Numbered from the stretch's first letter, positions 46,301 through 58,509 are shown. The stretch: DNA of 64,000 nt from Corinectria fuckeliana (GCA_019137255.1 WPDH01000033.1:496001-560000), one strand, 5' to 3'. Program-made: numbers and translations. The notes: generated by a model from the sequence alone, not told the origin.

Positions 46301-47396
46301 TGGCATCCTCGAAATTGTCGAAACTGGGAGCTGCATATCGAGGAATTTCGGGCAGGCCGAGCTTAACGGTCTTGCGCTTCTTGGGTCGCGGCTGAGCTTC
46401 GTCCATGTCCATCAGAAACTCAGCGTCCCATTCATCGTCCTGCTCCTCAGTGTGATGTTTCCGCGACTGGAGGGCCTCCTGTTCGGCGGCCTGTAGTGCT
46501 TGGAAGTCCTCCTCCACCATGCTGATGTGTACACTCCAATCCTCACAGGCCAGCTCAATATCGCGAAGTGAAAAGCCCGCGATGGTCTCCGAGTCAGAAT
46601 CCTGGTCGATGTCGAACTGGACAGTGTCCCTGGCCTGTTCAGATTCGTCCTGACCGCAAGGCACGAGCCCTCTAGCCTCTGCTTCTTGCGCCTTCTTTCG
46701 AGTGGAGGTTGCCCCACCGGGGATTCGGAAAAGCTTCTCCTGGTCGGGAGCAAGGTCGAGGCTAAGTTTGCTGGTGACAAGGTGTTTGGGCTTTTTAGGG
46801 GGCTTCTTTTCCTTCCAGGTCGCCTTCTTTGGAGGCAAAAGCTCACTCCACGTCAGGACGTGTCCCTTCTTGAAGGCTGGCCAGGTAGCTTTCAGCAAAT
46901 CTTCGACCGTCTCGGCGGGGGCGGGGATATCGGGATCTTGGTTGCCATCGAGGCGAGGCTCGGGATCGAAGTTGATGCCGGGAAAGCTGAGTCCCGCATC
47001 CATCGGTTGGGTGTCTTCGCCGGCTTCGGCATCGCGGACGTGGGGTGCGGGTGATGAAGGTCCGAGGATGGGATCTATCGGCGAGGACACTCCCTCGCCG
47101 AACAAGTCGTCCGCGTCATTACTAGTTCCTCCATCGTCAGTTAGACCTGGCAGCTCCATGGATACGCCAGCGCTAGGCTCCTCCTCGTCGGGCAGGTCAT
47201 CGTCGCTGATGTCCTCGAAATCCTCCGCATCGACGGCTTTGTTGGTCTGGTCAAAGGGTGTGTCGTCGAGTTTCAGGCCACCGCTGGCGCCGTCCTGGCT
47301 CTGCTCAAGCAGGCGGGCAATCTCGCGCTCGTCGGCGGCGTCCTGGGCCTTCCAGGCAGTGTCGTCGAGCGACGAGACCTCGGTGTCCTCGGCCAT
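43324..47396 (-). CDS. TAF1: TFIID subunit TAF1
   Basis: This is the scaffold of TFIID in RNA polymerase II initiation. It has 1115 residues in exons 44413-47396, 44195-44251, 43944-44141 and 43324-43432. The acidic N-terminus (about residues 1-150) may hold the TBP-inhibiting TAND region. The DUF3591 core includes SWPYYKVKLGGTTDEYHRPR, AVLFEYCEQRPRVISNFGMG and WKTTKAFIDACAQKAMLQL. Exon 2 gives YSSRPTGNADHDRLAGIR and exon 3 IKRELERLEKNKARRQAREQ, then a zinc knuckle CANCGQVGHIKTNKK that is completed by LCPLLNGTMK in exon 4. The zinc knuckle cysteine in exon 4 is the reason for choosing the 511 nt last intron. There is no bromodomain, as usual in fungi. Intron 3 contains a coding-like ORF, listed separately. 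Confidence 0.92.
43510..43941 (-). other. Charged 143-codon ORF inside the last TAF1 intron
   Basis: On the TAF1 strand, an ATG overlapping the 5' splice site (GTATGG at 43938-43943) opens a frame beginning MDSPISPPPRLSYDWWSSQ. It continues through a strongly Arg/Glu/Lys-rich coiled-coil-like stretch (for example KRLEEERRVAEAKRANEE) to PKFNYGSLRH and a stop at 43510. It lies wholly within the 43433-43943 intron and in a different frame from TAF1. A 52 nt alternative intron (GTATGG...GTGGAG) would join TAF1 to this frame in phase and replace the end of the zinc knuckle. It may be an alternative C-terminus, an upstream-retained second ORF, or a chance frame; the length and codon-like composition argue against chance but do not prove use. 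Confidence 0.45.
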
Positions 47397-50016
47397 AGTT
47401 GGAATGTTAGAATCTCCCCCCTCGACAGGCTCCGAAGCCGCAGGAGCGTGATAATGTTTATAGCATGCTTCTCCCAGAAGGGGCGTCCTCGTATCGATCG
47501 GACGAAGGGACGGGGAAGGCGAGGTCGTAGACGGAGGCGAAAACGGTCGTTAAGGGTGGATTTGCGATTGCGATCACGGTCGCGGGTTGGGAAGTTGCGG
47601 CAGCCTGGCGATGATGAGTCAGCCCTCGGAAGTCAAAAGTAGGCGGACAGCAAGGTGGCCCATGTTTCAGTGGCGCAGGTGGGGAGGCTTGGCAAGGAGA
47701 TGTGGCGCACATCGCTGAACTCAACGCCATCCATCGCGACAGCCAGAAATGTTTCAACGTACCTCTGCTTGTTGTCGGTGAAACTTGTTGGAGCGGAATA
47801 TGTAGTGAGGCAGAGGTACCAGAATGCCTCCTTTTTTTCTTTTCTTTTTTGTCCGCGAGATTGGTGCGCAAACGTTGAGTCTTGGCAGAAACCCCTAAGC
47901 CCCAGGGTTTTCGAAGCCTTATTGGGGTTGAAACAGGGTCATGCGGATCTAGGTATTGAGATGATTGAGATGAGCGAATTCGGAGAGTATGAATTGAAGA
48001 ATAGATGTCAGAGATTGACCATGGCGAGGGAGGAAGAAAGAGAAGAGCGGGGAGTAAGTGGTTAATGATAGAAAACGAAAGTGAACAGCAAGCAGGCCGA
48101 ATGTAAAGCAAGCGGGTAGGTGACTAAACTTCAGCTAAGATGAAGGAAATAGAAGAAGGTAAAATTGCAACAGCCACTGCTTTCATCTGGACAATGCGAT
48201 CATTTGCATCAAAGCTTCGACTCGGTGATTGTCTCCCAATGAAATCGGACACGAAGTACAGGGTAAACACCTTGCTAGGACCGACGACTTGTCTTAATGG
48301 ACAGCTCTTTCAAGTTTCCAGGTTGTACGGGTAATTTAGACAATGTTGTGAGATGAAGAAAAAACGGCCTATTTTCTTAACTGGTAGCGAGTTACGATCG
48401 AGGCATGCTGGAGAACTTCCTCAAGGCTGGCCCTCTTGGTTGTGAATCACGCAGAACTGCAGAGCACGCGCCCTCTCCGAACATAACGTGCGCTAAGATC
48501 TCCTTACAGCAGCCCAAACTGAGGGTCTAATGATTCGCAAAACGAAGCAGGAAGGTAAAATGCCGTTTATCGAGTCAAAACACCTTTACTAGAGCCGCAT
48601 CGCAAACGGCCTTGGTCGTGCTCGAATGGTACTCACTGGGTGGGCAATTTAAAGTCCGCACGACAGGGGGGTTTAGCTACGGCGCAACATCGACTTACAC
48701 CAACGTAGCCAAGAGCAACAAAATACACCGCAATGGCCCCCCCAGATAATGAACTCCAGGCGCAGCTTGTAGGAAATACACTCCACGATATGCCTCCGTC
48801 ATAAGCGATGCTGAACCTGCCAAGCTTGAAGTCAATTGCGAGCTGATGCTCTAGGCGATTGAGCACCTGGATCTCGAATGGCGACCGCACATCAATACTC
48901 ACAAGGTAAACTTACCAACATTAGAGAAACACGATTGAATAATATATGGACGTTAGACGATTGAACTCACGAGGCTGCAAGTGGTCAATGCCGACACTCG
49001 TCCGCAAACACCATCGTTTCAATGATCCCCTAAGCAGAGAAGGCCGCGCCTCTTCTGAAAGAGTACCAGCAGAGAGTTCGCAAAGTAAATGTCCGATCCC
49101 CCAGAAAACTGTGGAAATATTCGATACCGGGTATCCAACTAAATACCCAGGTGCTCTATCCATTTACGTTTTTCCCCTCCGCCGTCCCCCGCCTCTGCAA
49201 CGTCTCACTAATGATGACTACCCAGCCCGCAACCCACGCCTGCAACACCACCCTGTTATCCGCCTCATCTTCACCACGACTATCCTGACCGAAGCAGCCT
49301 CCCGGGAAGAACCACCAAGGCATTTACTAACGAAGGATGCCCTGCGCTGGGTCGAGAGCCCTGCGCCGACTTGGGCGCGGAGAAGGGCAAGCACGACGCT
49401 AACTGGGGCATTGCTATGCCTTCAAGGCTTGATAACTCCTCCCGGGCAAAGACTTTCCTGCAGCTCACGGGGTTGGCAAGTTGGCAAGGCACCTAAGCTA
49501 AGAGCATGGCGTTCTGCGGTGGCGGATCGAGCAGGGGTACGATGCTGTACTGAAGGTTGGCAGATGCCAAGGAAAGATCTGGCTGAATCACGCTTGCATT
49601 ATGGAGCTAGGTTTGACATGCACTTTCTGATGGATAGCCGTAGAGTTGGCAAGGAGGACGACATTGCTGACGAGTGACCACGGTGGAACGATTGGTGATA
49701 GACATTGCGTTTCACGATGGTAAACAGTTTGCATCGATGTTGTAGGTACGTAGGTAAGAAGTCGGAAGTTCTTTAATTTTTCCATTTTCCAAGCGATGCA
49801 TGTGAAGCAACTAGAGTCTATGAAACACAATACCTCCGAGGGACCCAGGATATCTTCCCTCTCCCACCCGGATAAGAACGCCAAGCAACCTGTGGCGGGG
49901 ACGTCCATTTAGACGCCAAGGCCCATAGAACGTGAAGAGGTCGTCGCAAAAGTCATGAAAATTATGTAAGGGGGCGAAGAATGTACACAGCCAAGAAGTA
50001 GTTGACTGGGCGCTGT
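47397..50016. other. 2.6 kb intergenic, no gene supported
   Basis: It contains the TAF1 promoter and the 3' flank of the surface-protein gene. The longest frame (48946-49677, plus) has no motif or intron signals and uses many Arg/Ser codons; it is treated as noncoding. Confidence 0.5.
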
Positions 50017-50920
50017 CTACGCGAGGAATACGGTGGCCATGACGGCGGCCAGGAGGGGCCAGAAGCCGAGAGCCTCGGCTAGTGCCTGCATGCTCTGGCC
50101 GGCGGCGGAATCTTCGCTCTGGACCGTGGTACCATTGGGGAGGGTACCGTTGATGAGGATGGTCATGGTGCCGTTGACCTTGGCGACGTTGACAATGGAC
50201 TTGTTGAGGTGGTCGTAGCTGCCGTTGCCGATGAGGTCCTTGTAGTACGAGGTGTCGTTGTTGTCGTTGCATCCGCAGACGGCAAAGCGGGCGCAGCCGC
50301 AAATCACGTCACGCGTCTCGTTCTTCGCGCTAGAGGAGTTGTAGTAACGGTACTGGTCGTCGTAGTGGTACATATATGCGCCGTACAGCCAGACGCCGGG
50401 CCAAAAGGCGATGGCAGTGCCGAGAAGGAGGAAGCCGCCAAGGCCTAAGGGAGTCCTGCCTCCGGCGCGATAGGGAACCGCAGCGCCTCCGGCGTAGTAT
50501 CGGCCGCCGCCATAGCTAGGCTGGGGGCCGGAGCCGGAACCGGAGGATCCGCCAGAGTTGGAGCGCCTGAAAAGCGAAAAGTCAGCTAGGGGGTTTTCGG
50601 ATGCATGTTGGGAATAGCATCACTTACGAGTTTCCGCTGCTACTAGAACCGGACTTGCCAGAGCCAGATTTGCCGGAACCGGAAGATTTGCCTGGTTTTA
50701 ATTAGCTTCTAGCCTTCGAAAGTTGCCCGCTCCCGCTGTGCTCACCTGAGCTGCCGCCTCCGCGACCTCCTCCGCCGCCTCCGCCGCGGCGCTTGTAGAG
50801 CTCGTTTTCGTCGGCGCGGGGTGCGGCGTCAATGCGCTCGACGTGTCGGGGCGCATCGATGACTGAGGCTGCGGTCGAGCCTAGGGCCGAGAGGGCCAAG
50901 AGAGCGAAGGCGAATCTCAT
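50017..50920 (-). CDS. Gly/Ser-rich secreted surface protein, probable GPI anchor (DUF7732-like)
   Basis: The 265-residue protein comes from exons 50746-50920, 50628-50691 and 50017-50566, with GTGAGC and GTAAGT donors. It has a signal peptide (MRFAFALLALSALGSTA), then a basic KRR followed by Gly and Gly/Ser/Lys repeats. A conserved central part follows: SYGGGRYYAGGAAVPYRAGG, a hydrophobic segment LGLGGFLLLGTAIAFWPGVW, then a Cys-bearing region with CGCARFAVCGCNDNNDT and GNGSYDHLNKS. The end is hydrophobic (LGFWPLLAAVMATVFLA) after a small-residue stretch, as in GPI-anchor signals. The pattern resembles a conserved ascomycete domain of unknown function; the name is from memory and the function is unknown. 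Several NGT/NKS sites could be N-glycosylated. Confidence 0.78.
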
Positions 50921-52320
50921 GGTGAATTTGTGACGTGGATGCGAAATACGGCTGGTGAAAAGCAAAGGTCGATGGGACGAGTGTTGTGTAGCTGTCGACC
51001 GAAGCTGGCTGACCGAAGTAGAATATATACGAGATCCAGAGGCTCTTGCAGAGAACAAAGAGCAGTGATTGCACTTGTTTGGCGATATTGTTTGCGAGCA
51101 ATGCAGCAATGAAATGTTGTTCTTGTCGCACAGTGTATGTACGGGTTAAAAAGCGAGATGCGTGATGCGTGATGGGGGGTTTGTTGCGAACAGGGGTTGG
51201 TTCGCTGACGGGAGGGCAGGTTCCGGGTTTTATAAAAGGTGAATGATCAGAGACTAATGCGACGGCAGACGGCAGGCGGCAGGTGTGATGAAGCTACTAC
51301 ATAGTACACCCACTGTAGCTACCGGGGTCGCTAGTGGATGGATTGGTTTCGCTTGCAGGAGCTTCCCATGGGGTCATGCTGAAGGCTGGCTGTGCTGTGC
51401 TGGTGCCACTACCCTAATAGTGGAAGCTGTGGGCCGCTAATGACCCTCTGTTCCGGGTTCCGTGAATGTCCATGATCTCACGATTTCTACGGAGTAGAAG
51501 GAGGCGAGATCCAGGATTGGCATCTGAGTGGCAAGAATATCGGCGAGGTCACACCAGGGAGATGCTACATAGGTCGGACGTCGCATTAACCATCTTCCGT
51601 CGTCTGTCCGTCGTTCGCTGGAATTGGCGGATGAATGGGTGGATGGATGTTTCACACTGGATCGAATGCGATATCAAGACGGTGGATGACTACGAAGTGG
51701 GATTTTACACTTCCATCATGGAAGGAGATGAAGCTCTGCCCACTAATATGTACCCTGAGCAGCCCTTTCCGATGGGGGAGCCTAGAGCTCGAGCTCCTAC
51801 CCGTACTGCGTAGGAGAGTCTATGACGGATTGGACAGCGTGGAAATCATCGTGAGATTGATGGGTGTTAGCCGGGTTCTTTAGAGCCTGAGCTGAGGGGA
51901 CTAGCTCTAGATCCGGGCTCGGTGGCGCAGGGGTTAGCTTATTTCCTCTTTGTCCTTGTCATCATCTCCATCCTTGGTCATTTGTACACATTTGCAGGCT
52001 CACTGTACAACCGCCTTTCAAGAAAAGTGTCTTCCATCGATGTATCATCCAGGCCGATGAAACGGTTGACCTGCATGCACATTCGTAAGGTGACGTCGGT
52101 TGTCTCACCACCCTTCGGCAAAGGGCCCTCCCTCCCTCCCTTAACCTTCGCAAAAATGGTCCTGCCCGATTAGGTATCGCGCCAAGACAAGGCGCACAAG
52201 CTTGAAAGCTTTAAGCTTCTAGCACGGCCCAGTTATGCCACACAGCTGCTTGGTGATTGGGCCAATGTGCCTCTGAAGGCTGGGAAGTTGGAAAGCTGCT
52301 GCAGGCTGACAGTGCTTAGT

Positions 52321-52347
52321 GGGCTCAGCGGGCTCAGTGGGCTCAGC
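52321..52347 (+). repeat. 3 x 9 bp tandem repeat
   Basis: The unit GGGCTCAG(C/T) occurs three times in a row. It lies in intergenic DNA. Confidence 0.85.
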
Positions 52348-53088
52348 GCTGTGTTTTAGTGCAAGAGTTAGGTTGGTCGCTAGGTACCTAGGTGAACCGC
52401 CGTACCCCAGGCTGGACCTGAATCCACTGCCCTTAGCCCTCACGCGCCGACCTTGATAGAACTTCAGAGCTGTCTCGGCCTGGACTACTCTAGCCTGCTA
52501 ATCAAATCCTCTCCAGCCGGTTCCCTAATGTACTCTGTCTCCAGGGACACTTTTGACACCTCCACGTAGACTAGCTGCTTCGCTGGCACATGCTGGCGGC
52601 AACACGTGCTTGTGCGGTTCATGCGAGTCCGGCGATTTGCTGGCGACCGGACCAAACAAGTTTCTAGGTCTGTCTTGTTCCTTCGTGGCCTGCTGGTTTG
52701 TCTGCGGCCCGCAATATCTCCTTACGGCGAATCGATCCAATACAGCCGTGATTGCTCGCGCTTTGGCTGCATCAGGTGAGGGCGAGAGGCCTTTTCAGTA
52801 CTGTCGCCAATAATTCGACTTCTGTACTCCGGAATTAAAGTATCTCTGACTCCGTGCGGGGGATTCTCCGAGGCTGTGCACACTAATTAATGCTTGCCCG
52901 AAGACCTGATCCTAGAAGCCAAAGGGATCGTCGGCGCGTGATTTCTTGAACAGGCTTTCTATCAGATGCCGCCCTGGCGCCTCCCGGACGTGATGGCGCT
53001 TGGCGTTTGAGAACAAAACAGATCTGTGACGCCGTGCCTACCAAGTCTGCCAATTGATCAACCTCGTGTGCGGCGATGCACCACTAGT

Positions 53089-53124
53089 ACCACCACCACA
53101 ACCACCACCACAACCACCACCACA
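53089..53124 (+). repeat. 3 x 12 bp tandem repeat
   Basis: The unit ACCACCACCACA occurs three times perfectly, about 430 bp upstream of the HET gene. Confidence 0.85.
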
Positions 53125-53556
53125 CCGGCCTCTCTCTGCTGTCTCCGTCTCAAACCCGTCTCTCGTAGGAGACACAAGCTTATTAATAACTCCGCACCTT
53201 GGTTCGGCGGCCTCCAAGTCCCGCCCTACCTAGAAATACACCTCAGAAGGTACGTAAGGTAAGCTACAGTTTACACCAGTGCCCGGCCTTCAGCTCGATG
53301 CCTTCAGGAAGTCCCCGAGATGATCTGATAAATAACTCTTTCGGCTGTGCGAATCAGTCTTCTGGACACTCACGTGATTATCCCTCCATGTGAACATCCG
53401 AAACAATAAAACGTCTGGTTGCCTTGGCCGCCAGGACGCCTTGTGCCTCGTCATACTAACTACTAGTACCTTACACAGCCTGCTTGGGCGACTCCTCGTC
53501 TTCAACTTGTCCCGCCATCCCAACTCAAACACATTTCTCGCCATGCCTCTCACAGA

Positions 53557-55482
53557 ATGAACCAAAGTTCCTTACGCTGTCGCTGCTGTCCAACTCACGT
53601 CAGCCCACCAGATGGCGGCCACCGAGTGCTCCGCCGCTGGACCTCATTTGCTGACCTCGACAGAGGCGCCGAGGCTGGATGCGACCTGTGCCTTTTGCTC
53701 CGGCAGAACCTCGCCATCGCTTCTTCAGTTGACAACCTCGTTAAGAATGCCGGTGCAATAAATCTCTACAGCAGTCATGGCAAATGGTCCCTCGAGTGTG
53801 GCGCCTTTTCGGGCGCCCTTGTCGTTCCTTTCCTTGACTCTCGCAGTGAGCTCAGACCGACACCTCTGCTACCGAACGCAGGGAACATCTTGGAAAAGGC
53901 CAGCACATGGCTCCGGGGATGTCTCTCGTCCCATTCAGACTGTCAAGGGGATGCCTCCCGCCCAGAGCATACGAAACAGGAGCTTCCCAAGCGTCTGATC
54001 GACCTGACCCACGGTGAGACTATTCAAGTCTTCAACTGTGAAGACAGAATCAGAACTGGCTTGCTCTGCCCTGGCGATACGGAATATTCCTGCCTCAGCT
54101 ATCGATGGGGTGCTGCTCCCCATTCCTCTGTTCTCACCAGCCCCTTCTCTGCGTCTTGGGAGCTTCCCGTTGCATCTATGCCGCGGACATTTCAGGATGC
54201 AGTCAAAGTGACACGACAACTGGGGATTCGATACATTTGGATTGATGCTCTTTGTATCGTGCAACCGACCTCTGACGATGAATCGGAATGGCTCGAGGAG
54301 GGCTCCCGCATGGGCGTCATTTACCAAAATGCCATTTGCACCATCGCAGCGACGGCTTCGCTTCATGCGAACCAGGGGTTTCTGGAGCAGACAGGGACAA
54401 GTTGCTTTGATGCCGAGCCTGTAGAAATCTTTCGGGGATCGGACTCGGACTCAACTTTCTATATCCCCGTCAGAACCCCCGACTTTTACTCTTGTATCAG
54501 CAAGTCTCCGCTCAACAGCCGAGGCTGGGTCGTGCAAGAGAGGGCCTTGTCGACACGAATCCTTCATTTCGCCGACCAGGGCTTATTTTGGGAATGCGGG
54601 AAACTGAAAGCTCACAGTTCCCACGGTACTCTCCAAAGCCGTGATGACTTCCCCTCATGCCGCTCAAATGAGACTCTGCTCAGCGTTGCCCGCACAAGAC
54701 GAACAAGCCACATTTGCCCCGTTGAGTGGTTTCACTTTGTGAAGCAATATTCATTCACCGACTTCACCAACCCTTATGACCGTCTTCTTGCACTTTCCTC
54801 AGTGGCAAAGGCTGTGCAGCCATATCTTGGTGGCCACGAGTACGTTGCTGGCCTCTGGGTGAACGACATTGTGCGTGGACTTGCTTGGAAGTGCTATCAG
54901 CCTAGGCTTCCACCCATCGGAAATGCGGAACTTACTGCTCCGTCATGGAGCTGGGCGTCAGCAACAGGCGGAATCGACTTGGGCGTGTTCTCGTTGAGGA
55001 TGTATCGTTACGACGTTGTTGTAGTTGCTGGTATCTCGGCAACTCCAGCCCAGAGATCAAACCCATATGGCTGTCTAACCCGTGGAAGCATCACGCTTAA
55101 AGGGACGCTCGTGTTTGAGACACTCACGAGAACGGCGCGTCCTGAGAATAATCTAGAACAAGCCGTATACTGGGATGAGGTGCCGCCAACGGTCGGTACG
55201 CACAGTCCCGGCAATCAACAACTGGCAACGCCGAGCCCTCAAAAGTATGCATTGCTGCCTATCGCGGAGGAGAAAATGGCCCTCAATCCTAGAATCCACA
55301 TTGGAGCGCTGATTCTTGAGCCTGTGGGGCATTCAGAAGTGGTTCAGAGGGACTCTGGTGACATGCTGAGGACAGACTTTCGCCGCTTGGGCTGGATAGA
55401 ATACACATATAAGCCTCATGATTTGAAAGACAACAGAAGGTACTGGAATGAGAGAGAACCAGAGGAAGTCGTTCTAGTATAG
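53557..55482 (+). CDS. HET-domain (heterokaryon incompatibility) protein
   Basis: HET-domain proteins act in fungal non-self recognition; their domain can trigger cell death when activated. The gene is one uninterrupted exon of 641 residues. The Cys-rich N-terminus (CRCCPTHV, GCDLCLLLRQ) is typical. The HET domain spans about residues 170-335 with its three motifs: YSCLSYRWGAA (about 176), IRYIWIDALCIVQ (about 225) and SRGWVVQERALSTRILHF (about 320). The C-terminal half contains YSFTDFTNPYDRLLALSSVA and GLWVNDIVRGLAWKC, a pattern shared by many stand-alone HET proteins. No partner domain (NACHT, WD40) is fused. Whether it controls incompatibility here cannot be told. Confidence 0.93.
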   Translation: MNQSSLRCRCCPTHVSPPDGGHRVLRRWTSFADLDRGAEAGCDLCLLLRQNLAIASSVDNLVKNAGAINLYSSHGKWSLECGAFSGALVVPFLDSRSELRPTPLLPNAGNILEKASTWLRGCLSSHSDCQGDASRPEHTKQELPKRLIDLTHGETIQVFNCEDRIRTGLLCPGDTEYSCLSYRWGAAPHSSVLTSPFSASWELPVASMPRTFQDAVKVTRQLGIRYIWIDALCIVQPTSDDESEWLEEGSRMGVIYQNAICTIAATASLHANQGFLEQTGTSCFDAEPVEIFRGSDSDSTFYIPVRTPDFYSCISKSPLNSRGWVVQERALSTRILHFADQGLFWECGKLKAHSSHGTLQSRDDFPSCRSNETLLSVARTRRTSHICPVEWFHFVKQYSFTDFTNPYDRLLALSSVAKAVQPYLGGHEYVAGLWVNDIVRGLAWKCYQPRLPPIGNAELTAPSWSWASATGGIDLGVFSLRMYRYDVVVVAGISATPAQRSNPYGCLTRGSITLKGTLVFETLTRTARPENNLEQAVYWDEVPPTVGTHSPGNQQLATPSPQKYALLPIAEEKMALNPRIHIGALILEPVGHSEVVQRDSGDMLRTDFRRLGWIEYTYKPHDLKDNRRYWNEREPEEVVLV

Positions 55483-55499
55483 TAATTACGCTGAAAGAT

Positions 55500-56560
55500 T
55501 GAGCCATGTAATGGTAGAGAGTAAATGGCCTGAATGTACCCAGCGAGACCTGTTCAGGGGTGTCCCGCGTATATGGAGGCTTTGTCTGGACTGGCGAGGA
55601 GGAAGTCGACCAGGGCGTCGAATTGCTCGTCTGTTGGCGGATAGATGGTCTTTGGGCCATCGATATTTCTTCTATGTATTCACATAGAGTTGCACTGCGG
55701 TACCGGTTAGTTTACGATCAAGAGATCTTGGGAACCCGAGGGAAAGAAGTAGGACTTCTGTGTTGCTTACGTCTTGCTCTGTTTGGCTACGGTTTTACAG
55801 ACATTCACGCCGCCAAAGATCTTTCCCTCAGCCCAATACCCAGTGACATCCTCAAGGCCTCTAGGGTACTACTCAGGATACAGATATGCTTTGTGGAAAA
55901 ATGCTTCTGGTGGGGGTGAATAGGATCGGAAGCGTAGCTCATCACCCGTGACCTGGTTCTCAATATCCAGACAATCTTGATGGAGTTGGTGTTTATGGGC
56001 TCCGTTATCCAGCTCGAAAAGATGGGCAGTAATCCGGTGGCATGCGTCTGCCGACAAGCCACTAATAGAAAGAGTCAGAATTCGGAGTTGTATTTTGAAA
56101 TGCAAGGAGCTAAGCCTTATCAGTCTCTCTTGAACAAAACTTCTGTGCAATATGCGGGCAGACTAACCACGGGAGGTTTGCTGACTTACGGATTGTTTGA
56201 AGCGCAAGTCAGAAGGGTCAAATTTGGCCTTGAAGTCTCGCGCCTTGTTAAGAAAAGGCTCGCGGAGTTCTTTATGTCCTAGTTTGTTGACAGGGTGACT
56301 TTGTATATGACAGTAAGAGTCTTCGAACGATTGCTCTGTGGGCAGGCCATCGAGGACCTGGGCGTTAGTGTATTCAGCTAAAGGAGATAGCTAGAATATG
56401 CCTTAGCACTCGGCGGAAGATCGCCATGTGCCCGTCGTCCAGCACATCGAAATCCTTCACCTCAGTATCTGAGGGTTCGGCAGAAGACAAGATAATAATG
56501 AGAATGAAGATGAATGTATAATCGCTGAGCGAGTGATGCTTGTTAGTGAAACTAAGATGA
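55500..56560 (-). pseudogene. Decayed gene of an uncharacterised ascomycete family
   Basis: Four minus-strand blocks look coding but are not joinable: KDFDVLDDGHMAIFRRVL (about 56455), AEYTNAQVLDGLPTEQSF extending 63 codons to a GTAAGT donor (about 56199-56388), TGDELRFRSYSPPPEA to YPE then a TAG stop followed by YPRGLEDVTGYWAEGKIFGG (about 55800-55960), and YPPTDEQFDALVDFLLAS (about 55590-55650). Frames change between blocks and there are in-frame stops. I do not recognise a named family; the GYWAE and LRFRSY segments suggest a protein of about 300 residues common in ascomycetes. It lies 3' to the HET gene in convergent orientation. Confidence 0.6.
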
Positions 56561-58509
56561 CTTTACTTCATTGGCCACTTGATGATGACCAAGTTAATAG
56601 TTATCTGACTGGTGTATACCGACTTCAGGACAACACTAGCCTAAGCCATCAAGACCCTCAGCTCCTCCCATTGTTGGAGAAGTCCCGGAAGACTCGGCTC
56701 AGGAAAAGCAAAACAGTCTTCTAGTTACGGGAATTTTCCAAATCAAAAATTGATTAACCGTGAAGGCATGATGTTTGGGAGAATATTACTATTGATGTCT
56801 CGCAAAGGCCGATTACATAGCTTACACGGATCGCACGGTGGAGTGTGACGGAGCCTTGGTAGAATGTCAACCCAAAATGGCGACTGCTACCCCTATGTCT
56901 AGCCTGGAAACCAACCCACAGGAAGATCGGAGACCTCTACTCCACCACAGGCATATCTAGATGACGCTTACTCTTCCTACTGCCCACGAGCTCTGTCATG
57001 CTTTGCTACCCATCTTCGCCCGGAGGATTCTCACTGGTCGTAGTTCTATCCTTCGACGTATTAAGCATGTTGTTATAGATAATAGAGCTTGATGTAAGGG
57101 AATATAGCTGACAGTCGAACCGGGCCGGCTGATATCTTTTATGTTTACAAGACAGACGTTGTTTGGAAAATTGACCCCAACACCGGCCTAGAGTTGGTCT
57201 AAACCCGAGCGAACCTCAGTCATTCAATTCTCCATTGCTACGCGGTAGAAATCATACAGTAAGCCAAAATAATATTAAACCTCACGTTAAGAAGGGTGGG
57301 AGGTGGTCTCACTCAGAGGGAGAGAGCACGATGAGGACCAAGGGGCCCGGAAGTAACCAAGCCCCCCCCTAGGATGAAGGGGTGTTCATGCAACATGTAT
57401 ACCCCAGCTTTTACTCACGGAAAATGTTTCTGCAGAGGAGCTGGGGCGGATTACCATTGTCGCAAGGCTGTTTTGAGCCATTCGGTTCGCTTGAGCCACT
57501 TCTTGCTTGAGAGACAATGATCCTTTGTTTACGTATCAGGATAGAAAGGGTGAACCAAGATTCGTCTGTGTATTATGATTCTACGGCTAGAGTCTGAAAC
57601 CTCAACGCTCGCTTCCTTTAAAGGCTGCCTTGACAATTATTGACCACAGCGGGAGGGATCCCTAGAATGCCCTCGAGTGCACTTGCGCCAGTGGAGAAGG
57701 GCGTAAGGGCATAAGGGTGTAAGGACGTAAGGATGAGATCATGAGTGTCTTTGCAGTCAGGAAATGACAGTTGACCGTTTGTGCATCCTTCTTCATGGTA
57801 CCTTGGTAAAAAAATTCTAGAATGCAGGTAACAGTGTCAAACCTATGAAACCTGACTCTGGTTCACCGCTAGAGGTCCAAATAGCCTTCATGTACCCATC
57901 AGATCGGGGCTGTTATTACCGAGGCATTGCTTGCGGGGTAGGTAACGATAATACCACATCTAAAGCTCTTAGTGTTAAGAAGGATCTGGTATGCCGTATA
58001 ATGGCCTCGCTTGGTCGGATAATGTTCACGGAAAAGTAGGGCGTCAAACGGAATGTCCCTGTAAGAACGGAAAAGCAAGGATGAATTCGTCAGAGCTAAA
58101 AGTGCGTAGTGTGAATAAACGTATTTTCCCACTAGTAGGGACGCAGCCTCCCAGGACTAAGACGATTGATCACCAAGAAATATCCTACTTTATTATATGC
58201 CGGTCTCTAACCCCTCTTTATGCTGTTAACAATGGTTAGAAGCCATCACACCCCTGACACTGATGATTATTTTCCGTAGAGAAATGCGACCCAAATTCCG
58301 TTTGCCATTCAAATTTACCACTACAAGGAAACATCCGGAACTAGGGGGGTATCAGCAATGCCTGCCATGTCTACATAAATGCAGCATGAGACGATGTTCC
58401 CAAAGAAAAGGTAAATATTTAAGGCGCCCCCAGGAACTGTCTGAATTGAGATGCTTACTGTCCCACCAAGAATATTACCCCAACATCTCTTGGTCCAGTA
58501 ACGCACGTC
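56561..58509. other. AT-richer intergenic, no gene seen
   Basis: Short frames with many stops. An 8 bp tandem repeat lies at 57700-57731. It ends in the promoter of the GH105 gene. Confidence 0.5.
57700..57731 (+). repeat. 4 x 8 bp degenerate tandem repeat
   Basis: Four consecutive units of the form GRYRTAAG (GGCGTAAG, GGCATAAG, GGTGTAAG, GACGTAAG) are followed by a partial fifth. Function unknown. Confidence 0.75.

Larger units (their letters stand above)
50921..53556. other. 2.6 kb intergenic, no gene supported
   Basis: It contains two short tandem repeats (52321-52347 and 53089-53124), a tRNA-like 5' half without a B box at 51915-51938, and the promoters of both flanking genes. No coding frame is supported. 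Confidence 0.5.

Noticed and set aside
48946..49677. 243-codon plus-strand frame
   Set aside because: No recognisable motif, no conserved pattern and no promoter or intron context.
51915..51938. tRNA-like 5' half with an A-box (TGGCGCAGGGGTTAGC)
   Set aside because: I looked for a second D-loop-split tRNA, but no B box, anticodon arm or acceptor partner follows within 250 bp.
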